Source: Chamaecrista fasciculata
Lineage: Eukaryota; Streptophyta; Magnoliopsida; Fabales; Fabaceae
DNA: 64,000 nucleotides
Assembly (NCBI GenBank): GCA_003254925.1
Contig: QANZ01010907.1
Location: 1-64,000, forward strand
Direction: 5' to 3'
The notes below the pieces were generated by a model. That model saw nothing but the letters and a program-made list of their open reading frames with translations. It ran no database searches and was not told the DNA's origin. The translations under genes and the position numbers were made by a program. This document shows positions 47,955 through 58,900 of this stretch, one piece after another (within the stretch, counting starts at the first letter, position 1; the number at the start of each line of letters is the position of its first letter).

Positions 47955-48591
47955 TAGGGATGGCAATTTATATCCTAAGTTAGGATATCCGTCCGTATCC
48001 ATCCGAAAAAATATCCGGTATCCGTCGGATACCGGATATCGGATACGGATACGGATAGTGAAAATTAAATTTTTTTCGGATATTGGACGGATACGGATAT
48101 TGCCCTCGGATACCCTATATCCGTCCGAAATGAACGGATATTTAGGGTATCCGATATCCGATACCCTATTACTTATTTAATTTTTATATTTTACTTTTAA
48201 TTTAACATTTTATATATAAATATTTAAATTTAATTAATTATATTCATATATATTTTTTTAAAGAATCATATTTTAGTTATTTATATTTAATTTTTTATTT
48301 TAAAAAATAAATTTAAAATGTAAATAAATAATAATTTCATTTAATTATATTAGTTGGCGGATAATGGATATCGGATACTCGATATATCCAATTTATAAAA
48401 TAGGATATCCTATCCTATATTCATATTTTTTCGGATATTTTGGGTATCCGTCGGATACCGGATATCGGATAGGGTGCGGATACGGATATTAATTTATCGG
48501 ATACGGATAGGGTACGGATATTGGATAGGATAAACGGATACGGATACGGATAGTGGCAAAACCACCGGATATCCATCCGTTGCCATCCCTA
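47955..48591. mobile_element. hAT-like MITE with perfect 8-bp duplication, family H2 copy 2
   Basis: Twelve-base perfect inverted ends TAGGGATGGCAA and TTGCCATCCCTA sit inside an exact 8-bp duplication CTCGTGGC (47947-47954 and 48592-48599). Both subterminal 200-bp zones are dense arrays of GGATAC, CGGATA and GATATCC, many self-palindromic; the centre is about 200 bp of A+T. No coding. The right-hand insertion site touches the end of the LTR element's flank (47840-47946 lies between them). Confidence 0.92.
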
Positions 48592-48825
48592 CTCGTGGCG
48601 CGCATGATTTCAGTTCTTTATGTAATACCACAATAATGACAATTTTAAAAACTAAAAGAAAATGCAAATGACAAAGTTGGAAAGAGGAACAAATATCCTT
48701 GAAATGTTGGAAAGAATAATGAATTAATGATCAGTCGGAATGGAACAATAAGAAAATGGAATTATGTAGTATAAAAAAATATGAAAGATATATGACTCTG
48801 TCCCCTAATTAATATAAAAATATAA

Positions 48826-49876
48826 GGTCAAATATTCATATTTGGTCCCCAAACGTATGGGATAGATTTTAAATTGGTCATAAATATTTTATTTGTTTTA
48901 TATTGATTCTATATATTTAATCTATTTTCGAGATGTGATTTAACCTTGTTTATTGATAGTCTCAATTAGACAAATAAAGAAATTTTCAATGATAGCACAT
49001 AACTCCAAATTTATCGCATTCAGGTTTGAAAAGATATCATTATAACCAACTTCATTCGTTTAACCATGAAACGTGAGTGACCTACTTTTGAGACTCGATT
49101 TGATTCGTTTATTGAGAGTCTCAAGTCCCAATAAGATAGAGAAAATACTTGTCAAAAATAATTTATAACTTTAAATTCATCACATTCGAATTTGAAACAA
49201 GAGAGATATTACCATATTTGACAATGTGAAACCAAAATTGAAAAATTTAAAAAAAATTTAGGTTTAATCTGAAATAATAAAATATTTATGACCAATTTAA
49301 AATTTAGGGTAAATTACACTTTGGTACCCTGTGGTTTGGTCATATTTTACTTTGGTATCCTGTGGTTTAAAAAGTGACACTTTGATACCTTATGGTATTC
49401 TCCGTTAACACTTTGGTACCCTTTTGGAGCTATTTTGTATTTTTAACCATAAAAATTTTACAAAAATTATATATTGACCCCCAATATTTTCATAAAATTA
49501 CAAGTCCCTGAATACATATTATTTAGGGACTAAAATGAAAACTATAAAAAAAAATTTGGGACTGTTTTGCAATTCTATCTTCTGTCCTATATTTTTCAAA
49601 AATAATGTTTTGACCCCAAAATTTTTATAGTTTTCATTTTAGTCCCTAATAATATGTATCCACTATCTAGGGACCTATTTGTAATTTTATGAAAATATTG
49701 GGGGTCAATATGTAATTTTTGCAAAAAATTTTATGGTTAAAATTATATTGGGGGTCAATATGTTAACGAAGAATACCACATGATACAAAAGTCTCACTTT
49801 TTAAACCACATGGTACCAAAGTATAATTTACCCTAATATTTACTCCCCACATTTGGAACCAATATAAGTATTTGCC
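48826..49876. mobile_element. Mutator-like fold-back element, family M3 copy 2, host of a nested MITE
   Basis: Ends GGTCAAATATTCATATTTGG and the near complement to the right are flanked by an exact 9-bp duplication AAAATATAA (48817-48825 and 49877-49885). Another MITE (49307-49833) is inserted near its right end. The left arm (48930-49220) resembles 22335-22885. Confidence 0.82.
49307..49833. mobile_element. Mutator-like fold-back MITE, family M2 copy 2, nested
   Basis: Starts GGGTAAATTACACTTTGGTA and ends with the complement. The 9-mers TAAAATTTA (49298-49306) and TAATATTTA (49834-49842) agree at 8 of 9 positions. Related to 14905-15439. Confidence 0.85.
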
Positions 49877-49885
49877 AAAATATAA

Positions 49886-51342
49886 TATGAACCAACTAAT
49901 TGTCACGTGATATCTAATATTTCTATTGCACTCTTTACTTATTTTTTTTTATTTTTTATTATGATTTCCTCAATTTCTCAAATTTTGAGAGGTATTGACA
50001 ATTTAGGAAATGGATTAGCTCAATTATATTTGTTAAAGTTTTGCTGAAGTATCAATTATTAATCATTAGATATGTTGACTAACTATTTATTTGTTGACTT
50101 TTAAATTAAATTAATGGCTTGGATGAAATAATACAGTCACTGTACTGTAGCTGAACCACTCCCGACAACTTAGGAGTCAGGAATACACATTGAGGAACGA
50201 AATCGCATAGGAAATAGCCGTTTAGATGAGAATTATAAGTAAACGAAGTATATGAAATTATGAATAGATGTTGGTCAAAAAAAAAAAAGTATATGAATAG
50301 ATGGAATGAAGTTTGCAATATTTTTTTCTTTTTTTTTTGGGCCTGAAAGTTTGCAATATTTTATTATACCTACCTCAGTAGTAGTAATTAAGTACATAGG
50401 TATATATGATTTGTGAATAATTTTGTCCTCTATACGTTAAGCATCAACCTAACAAATACCTCACCACCTACTAGATTTTTTAAATCACCTATTATATATA
50501 TATATAGCCATAGTTATATTTTATGGCTCATATTGCATTTTTTTCAATGATTATAAGATATTTTTCTCTTATTGAAAGATATGAGAAAATTAACAGAATA
50601 CTGACTATATATACGTATATATATTTAGGAAAAAGAAAGCCGAATTCAATTATTGAGAATATAATAAAATATACAAAATATTTGTATCAAAATGAATTTA
50701 AATAGCATTATTGCGAGGAATCTGAAAACAACAGCATCCTAAATTCCTAATCCTTAGTAACTTCCAACCTAAGTTGTGTGGTATTTATTCTAAACTACGT
50801 GTTTGCTTTTTATGTCCTGATTTTCTTTATATATTACATTAATTAATTATTTTATTATATAGGTTATTATAGAAATTAGAATGATAGACCTATATATTCT
50901 TTTAAGTCACAACACTTGGTAGATACGAATTTTGCGATGTATGGTGCTATAATATGAATATTTAACTTTAATGTCTAACTTCGTTTCAAAGTTTTTTAAT
51001 CCAAGTCGTGGTGGATGCACCTTATAGTATTCAATATGTAATCAATCTTTCTTTGAGAATCTATTTATGTAAGTAAGTAGTTGAAAATATTATCCTAAAC
51101 TAAATGTTCTAACTTTTTTTTTATTTTACATTAAAAAAAAGTTTCCATTTTGGCAGTTGTGTTTACAGGTGTTAATTGTTATATATAGACAACAAATAAT
51201 TTCTAAGTACGGACTCCAAAACACTTTACAAGTGATAATATCGTCTAAATTATTTAAAAAAAAAAATACGATGTCACTTTGACATCAACATTTTTGAAAT
51301 ATAATTGATAATAAATATTAAAATTTTGAAATACAATTAATT
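49886..51342. other. AT-rich intergenic DNA
   Basis: No gene or bounded element recognised. A (TA)n tract lies at 50494-50506. Confidence 0.45.
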
Positions 51343-51350
51343 CACAATAA

Positions 51351-51945
51351 TAGGGATGGCACCGGCATAGTGGTGGTGACGGGCCCATCCCCCTCCCCAC
51401 TAATTTTTGCCCTCCTTATCCCTAACTCCATCCCCGATTCTCACCCTGGGGATGAATTTCCCCCATCCCCATTCCCTGACTCCCCATAGTCCCCATAAAG
51501 ATCCACACAGTATATTTTTTTTTTTTATAGAAAACTAATAATGCATTGAGGTAAAATAAAAAAAATCCAACAATAAACACAGATTGAAAACAATCTGGGG
51601 GGTACTTCTTCCAAACAAACATATCTAATCAGTAATAAATAAAGATAATATGGACCTAGACTTTTGGTACACTACTGATCAAAGCATCAATAGAGATAAT
51701 ATGTCCATTTCAAATTGATTAAAAACCTAATCCCATAAATAATTTAGTTTCAATTATAAAATTTCATTCAAACAAACTCTAATTAGAGAAAATACAATGC
51801 AAAGAACATAAAACTTGAGACTACCTAGCATCTCCCACATGATTAAAATAATTATTATCCACAAATAGTCAAAGACTAACACTCTAAAATCACTATCGCT
51901 CATAAAAGAAGTTACACTATTCTAATGGATGAAAGTTGTTTGTAA
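51351..51945. mobile_element. hAT-like element, family H1 copy 2, cut at an N
   Basis: Starts TAGGGATGGCACCGGC, followed by a GGGGATGG-rich zone. It matches 11925-12808 over most of its length. The match ends exactly at the N at 51946, and the right terminus seen in copy 1 is missing here. Confidence 0.65.
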
Positions 51946-51946
51946 N

Positions 51947-53375
51947 AAATTTAATAATAAAGATTAAATTGTTAATATATTTTACAATTGTTAATGGAAT
52001 CTATATTTGTCATAGTTTTTTTTACAGGATATATTTGTCATAGTTTTTTTTTTTTGGTCTAGAATATTTGTCATAGTTAAAACGTCATTTTCTTGATATT
52101 AAGGGGAAACGCGGATATTATTATTTTAAACAAAGAAAAATTGAAGCCGACCGTTAGGTTATAATTTAAATTTTATTATATTCGCACTAATTAATTTTCT
52201 TGATACTTTACCTTATGTAGCAGTAGGCCCGTAACATTCCGTCGCTATCTGCATTGGCAGATAATGCAACAAAGCTTCAACTCTTCAACTCATAATTTTT
52301 TTTATTTAAAAATTAAAATACCTCAAATACCCCCTCTCCCTAATTATACACCAATACTTTATTTTGGCCGACAAAATTTGTGTGTTTAAATTTTAATTAG
52401 TCTTAATTATTTGAGTCAAAAATTATTTTAATATTAGAAAGAATATTTTTTATGTTAAAAAAAGTAATAATTCTAACTCTGTTCAAAATGAATATGGTAT
52501 ATGATATAAAACGTATATATATATATATTGTATTTACATCTAAATTTATTATTATTTATCTCAAATATCATTGAAAAAAATATTAAAAATGGGTTCTTAG
52601 ACGATGGTTAATTCCATTATGAATTATTGAGTTGATATTGATAATGATTTTTGGGTTTTGAATATGAAAATTTACGGATAAAAATTCATTTGATAATGTA
52701 AGTGTGTATATATCAATATTTTATGTCATATTAACAATTATTTTAATATAGATAGATTTTTATATTTTTCAAAGACTTTTAAAAATATATTAAAAAATTT
52801 GTAATTAACTAAAAAATTTAAAATTAAAATAAAATTTCATTCAAGTATTCTTGATTAAAATAAGGTGCGATACTTTTTTTTTCACAATTAATTTCATTTT
52901 TACTATAAATCCATGTAATTTCACAATGTTAATGTGGCGGAATATACAAGTATTCAAAAAGAATGATAATGACTTCCTTTAAAGGAATCCTATGATAAAC
53001 ACAGTCAAAATCTGCTCATCATCATACATGTACTCACACATACATATATATAGGTATATATAATCAAGCATTATCCTATAGTTGATAGTGAGAAACTAAT
53101 TCTTCTGAAGTGGAGAAATTATTTTGCCTCAATTAACAAAATATTTTTTAAAACTCAAAGAATAATTCAAACTCAAGACATTGTATTTAAAGAATCAAAT
53201 TATATATCAACTATGTAAACTTTATTAATAATACAAATATATATATTATTTTTATCTATGCTTGATTTTGCGGGCCGGGAATGTACTAATATTCCTTAAA
53301 CAGTTTGTTTTTTGGCCGGAATTCATTAAATAGTTCATCAGTAACGTATACTTTAGTTCTTTAAATGGTCAAAAC
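51947..53375. other. AT-rich intergenic DNA
   Basis: No gene or element with firm ends. A+T is very high at 52380-52860. Confidence 0.45.
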
Positions 53376-53856
53376 TTCAAATTGGTTCCTTATGTATGAA
53401 GTGAATTTTAAATTGATCCTTTATGTTTAATTGGTTTCATATTGATTTTTATGTTTTCACACTTTCTCAAATTAGTTTAAAAAATATTGAATGTAGTGAT
53501 ATTTCTCTTATTTAAAATTCAAATGTGATAAATTCAGAGTTACGAGTTCCTTTTGACAAGTATTTTGAAGTTGTTAACAAATAAGATCAAATCAAATCCC
53601 GAAAGTAGGTAACTCGTTTCATTGTCAAACAAGCGAAGTTGATAATATTCTTCTCGTTTAACTCCCGGAGAGTATTTTCTCTATCCAGTTATGATCGTTA
53701 GCAAATGACGTTAAATTGTATTTCAAAAGTAGATTTGACTTTTGAGACCAATTTGAGAAGTTATGAAAATATATAGACTAATCTCATAATCGGAAACAAA
53801 TAAAATATAAGAGACCAATTTAAAATTCTTCCTATACATAAGGGATCAATTTGAGG
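53376..53856. mobile_element. fold-back element, family M3 copy 3
   Basis: The left ATTGGTTCCTTATGTATGAA pairs with the right CCTATACATAAGGGATCAAT. The inner part resembles 22335-22885 and 48930-49220. The ends are approximate, with no duplication seen. Confidence 0.6.
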
Positions 53857-55005
53857 TAGAGCTGTCAAAACAAGCCAATCTGGCTCATTCGAGCTGGCTC
53901 ATCACGAGCCACGACTCACGGGCTCATGCGAGCCAAAAATCCCAAGCGAGACAAATTTTGTCAACCCGGCTCGCTAACTTGGTGAGTCGGGTTAGTCCAC
54001 TTAACCCACTAGTCATTAATTTTTTTTTTTTCATTTTTTCCATTTTTTAATAAAAAATATTTTTTCAATTAATTTTCTTAATAAAATTCATAAAAATTAA
54101 GACAAATTATACCAATACTATAACCAATTAATACAAATCACTAGTCATTACATCTAAAAATATATTAATATATATAATTTTAAATAAGGTGGGTTGGCTC
54201 ACCAACTCGCCAACTCACTCGAGTTAACTCACCACCAATCGTGAGTTAAGTGAGCCAACCCACTCGAGTTATAATTTTTGGCGAGCCGAATTTTCTTAAC
54301 CCGACTCGCTAATTTAGGGAGTTTTTTTTTTTTCCTGAAACATAATTCATTCAAAAGCAAGGCAAAGTTAAGCACAATACAAACGAGAACAAAGCTAAAT
54401 AAGCTAACCCCTCCTAGCACAAGTAGTAATACTAGACAGGATATCAACTAACGAAGGTGGGGGGTTTGCAACCCATCCAAGATGACCCATCCTCGTGTCA
54501 GACAAATTGGCAATACAAACATCTGCCAAGATAGGGGATCTAGGGATCCAACTAAAGTTGCAACCATCTAAGGAACTAGAAACATAAATAATATCATCTG
54601 ACCAGAAACAAAACCAAACCAAGAAGCCTCACTGGAAGCCTAAACCAGAAACGATTTCGCAGAGCATCTAGACCAAATCAGTGTCGTGGAGGACCAAAAC
54701 CGGAACGCCGCCGCTGAAAAAGCCAGACAAGATCGACTCCGTGGGAGCCCTGATCTAGAACGCCACCGCCACAAAACTGTAGAAATAAAGAAACACTCTC
54801 ATAAAGAGAGAGACCCTCACAAAGAAGGGATTTATTACACTACCTAGATGGAGGGACTACTGCTGCTGAGCAGCGACAACCCAAGCTTGCCAGATCAGGT
54901 GAGGGAGGAAACAGAGATGATAGGAGAGAGGCAACTAGGGTTATATTTAATTTAGCAAGTTAAACGAGTCAACCCACTAAATTTGACTCGTTTAGATGAC
55001 TCTTT
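53857..55005. mobile_element. hAT-like element, TAGAGCTGTCAAAA end, family H4 copy 2, right end eroded
   Basis: It starts TAGAGCTGTCAAAACAAGCC. The subterminal zones are rich in GAGCCAACCC and CTCGAGTTAA-type motifs. The right end lacks the expected complement. A 630-bp retroposed fragment (54318-54947) is inserted in it. Confidence 0.7.
54318..54947 (-). mobile_element. retroposed non-autonomous LINE-like fragment with poly(A) tail
   Basis: An 8-bp direct repeat TAATTTAG (54310-54317 and 54948-54955) flanks it, and a T-run (54323-54334) is the poly(A) tail of a minus-strand insert. The 5' half (minus direction) is GC-rich, like a LINE 5' region. The 3' half reads WIPRSPILADVCIANLSDTR, IT, then stops, like the tail of a LINE frame. 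It probably derives from an internally deleted LINE. Confidence 0.65.
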
Positions 55006-55009
55006 TGAG

Positions 55010-55600
55010 ATATTGCTCCTTTTTAAATAGTTACCAAATTAATGCACTTTCCTACTGACCATTTCTGATTTTCAACGTGGCTTAGTAACGAAAACATTTA
55101 TTGTATTAAATACATATTTATCATTTAAAAAATTGAATTATATGAATAAGAATAATTATCTTGAAAACTGTTAAAAAAGAAAACAGCGTTGATTTCTGAT
55201 ATCATATACCGATTATTTAATGGGGAAAAGAAAATCAGACACTTTCTTCAATTATTTAATGAAAACCCCAAAAAAGTGAAAAAAACTGACAAATGTGCAA
55301 GGGTATCTTTGTCAAACGATGAGAATTGAAGACAAATCTACCCATTTTTTTGGGCTAATTACTCATTACACCCTTTCATCCAATACAAGGACAAGAACAA
55401 TATTCAATTAAATATTTAATTAGTATTTTTTAATACACAGAGGTAAGAGAACCTTCTTCTTCATTTTTTTTAATTTTAAAATTTTAATATTATATGACGC
55501 ATGCAATTTTGCATTGCTATATGTAAATACTAAAAACTAATAAATACCCTTAATATTTTATTTTTTAAAATTCTTTTTCAAAAACCATATGTCATCTCTC
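55010..55600. promoter_or_regulatory. upstream region of the NT-C2 coiled-coil gene
   Basis: AT-rich; the transcript probably starts after about 55600, where the sequence turns purine-rich (GAGAAGACAGAGAAGAAAG). No defined element could be assigned. Confidence 0.3.
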
Positions 55601-55809
55601 TTTCTTATAGACTGTTGCAAACAGAGAAGACAGAGAAGAAAGAAACCATTCAGATCTACTGATTCTTCTTCAAGCTTTGAATACTGAACCTCGCGCGTGA
55701 GTTTTATTACAACGTTCATCCATAATCCATTGTGAAACTTCTGATATATCGATTATTGTATTATCTATTTGCCCTAAGCTTTTGAGTTGAATCACTGACC
55801 TTAACAGTA

Positions 55810-55821
55810 ATGTCGTCGTGA
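55810..55821 (+). promoter_or_regulatory. minimal upstream ORF 1 (M-S-S-stop)
   Basis: ATGTCGTCGTGA lies 183 bases upstream of the main ATG in the presumed 5' UTR. Whether it is in the mature transcript is not known. Confidence 0.35.
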
Positions 55822-55955
55822 TCGACAAGTCCATCGCCGGAATTCTCATTTCCGGCGTTTTACGGAATCTCCGGTCACTGAAGTGGTTATTTGGTTAAAA
55901 TCGACGAGTTTTTCGGTTTTTCCGACTGAACTTTGGTTTTCGGTGTGACTCTGAG

Positions 55956-55967
55956 ATGCGAAGTTGA
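55956..55967 (+). promoter_or_regulatory. minimal upstream ORF 2 (M-R-S-stop)
   Basis: ATGCGAAGTTGA ends 25 bases before the main ATG at 55993. A second very short uORF so close to the start could lower translation if transcribed. Confidence 0.4.
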
Positions 55968-55992
55968 TTTTTCGGCGGTAGAGTGAGCGACG

Positions 55993-58900
55993 ATGTTCCG
56001 GTCGACGCGATGGAGAAGCGAGAAGCAGAAGATCAAAGTTGTTTTCAAGCTTCAGTTTCATGTCACTCAGGTAGGTTTAGAGGCATTACTGATTTACTAT
56101 CGTATATGTGTGTCTTTTGTGCTTTCGATTGTATGATTGATTGACTCACATTGAGCTCGTTTTGCTGAAGGATAGTCACAATTGTCATTGCTACAAGTAT
56201 TAAGCCCAATCTAGTGGTGATAAATAATTGGGGCTTCTGTTTGGCTGCCGAGAAAATTTTAATTTATTTTTTCTCGCTCGAGTTTCAAATTGATCAGAAT
56301 TTTGACCAATTTGGGGCCGGCGAAGCGGTGAGCTTACTTTCTATGGCGTATGGCCCAGCTTGTGAGACCAATTCATTTCTCTGATTTCTTAACAAGAAAA
56401 ATTTTCTAAGCCAAACACACTCTTGTAGCCATTTCTGTAATTTTCTCGGAATTCGAGTCAGTCCCCGGGTAATTCGAGTCGGTCCCTGGGTAATATTTGA
56501 ATTTGATTGGGTTGAGTATTTACATGGACGATTAATAGATTTTATTTCACAATGTCAGGTGCTGCAAACTGGGGTGGATGCATTGGTGTTGTCTATAATT
56601 CCGGAGGACGTTGGGAAGCCAACTACGAAATTAGAGAAAACTACGGTACGAGATGGAATCTGTCGATGGGAAAAACCGGTTTACGAAACAGTCAAATTCA
56701 TACAGGAGCCTAAGATTGGGAAGATCTATGATAAGATATATCATTTTGTAGTATCAACGGTATTAATTTTCTCCCTCGATTCATTAAGTCGTTCGTTCAT
56801 GTCAGAACATGGTATAAGTTCTGAATTCTTCCGTCTATGCAGGGGCTAGCGAAAACTAACTCTATTGGGGAAGTTTCCATTAACTTTGCTGATTATGCTG
56901 AGGCCACAAAGCCTTCCACCATCTCTTTTCCGATCAAGAATTCTCAATCTGATGCTGTTTTGCATGTCAGTACTTGCTCTTATCTCATTGCTTGAAATTT
57001 CTGGGAAAGCTTTGTGTTAAATTGACACATTATTATTATTATGAAAGAAAGGTAGTTCACAAATCTAGTGTAAACGTTTCAGAAAAATTGATTTTGTTGA
57101 TTGATGAACAGGTGTCAATCCAGAGGCTACAGGAAAATGGTGATAAAAGGTATGTTATGTTTACTTTTCGGTTTTCAGGTTACAGAGTTTACTTAACGTG
57201 TTTTGATGATGGGTATTATTCTTGTTGAATAACAATTACAGAGAAGAGGAGGAATGCGAAGAAGTCAAAGCAAAATCTCGTGATAGGAGCTTAAGAACCT
57301 ATTTAAGTAATGGAGACACAGATGAAACTGAGAGTAATTCTGCTGAAGTAAGGTTTCTCTTATTTTCAATTAGGATTAATTTTGGCTTCCTTATATGTCC
57401 TAGTCTCTGTGATCATTCTCTCTCTCTCTCATTTTATTCTGGGGGGCCTGTTAGTTTGGTGAATAATAAACTCCTATACTATTGTTGTGATATAAAACAT
57501 TCTTAGGCAGTTAGGCCTGTACCTACCAGCTTTAACCTTGGGAAGAGTTGGTACCTTGACAACTATCATGTTTTCATATTTGAAAATTTCTGAATTTAAT
57601 AATATGACAAGTTCCATGAACTTAATCTATCCGTTTGATTATCTTCTACTTTTGCCATAAAATTTATGGACACTATTGAAAATTTGAAATTCTTCTTTCT
57701 CTGTATCATAGGACGTCTCTGCCAAAGCCATTACCCTTAGAGCTGAATTCAGCGCTGATTGTCGGACATCTAGTGGATCTGACATTACATTGTCCAGTTC
57801 TGGTGGTACCAGCTCAGGACTTGATACTCCCAAAGACCTCGGACTAAGAAATACTAACATCCACCAGGAGCCACATGGTTTGGTTTCATGTATGAACCTC
57901 ACTTCAGAGCCACAAAAGCCTTCAGGAAACTCCTCATCATCAGTGCATGATGAACCCCTGAGATTGACCTGGGACTGGTCAGCTGGTTCATATCATGGTT
58001 TGAGTACAGATGATTCAACAAATGGTTCTCATGATGCCCTTCTGAAAGAAAGGCCTCAACAAGCATCAGATTTGGAGATTGAAAGACTTAAGACTCAGCT
58101 TGCTGCTTGGGCTAGGCAGGTGGATGTGTCAGACTTGGAACTGCAGACTCTTCGGAAGCAAATTGTAAAAGAAAGCAAAAGAGGGCAGGAGCTTTCAAAG
58201 GAAGTTATTAGCTTGAAAGAGGAAAGAGATGCACTTCAGACAGAATGCGACAATCTAAAATCTTTTTACAAACGTGTGGATGAGGCCAAACTTAAAAACA
58301 GGTCACAATTGGAAACTGGGGATCTGTGCACTCTTGTTGAGGAAATTAGGCAAGAATTGGATTATCAGAAGGCTTTGAATGCCAATCTTCAGCTACAATT
58401 AACAAAGACGCAAGAATCAAATGCTGAACTAGTTCTTGCTGTACAGGACCTAGATGGAATGTTAGAGCAGAAAAATAGAGAAATATATAATCTTTCCAAT
58501 AATTACAAACTCAGTAAAAATTCTCAAGAGTTAAGGGGAAACCTCTCCAAATGTGAAACAGATGACGATGAAGAGCAAAAAGAACTAGAAGAGATTGTTA
58601 AGGAGCACAGCAATGGCAAGGATCCGCACTTACTTGAGCAGAAGATTATAGACCTCTATGGTGAAATAGAGATCTACAGGAGAGACAAAGATGAATTAGA
58701 GATGCAGATGGAGCAGCTTGCGCTGGACTATGAGATACTGAAACAGGAAAATCATGACATTGCGTATAAGCTGGAGCAGAGCCAATTACAGGATCAGTTA
58801 AAATTGCAGTATGAATGCTCATCTCCTCCTCCTGCTGCTGTAAATGACCTTGAAAACCATATTGAGAATCTTGAAATTGAACTGAAGAAACAATCCGAAG

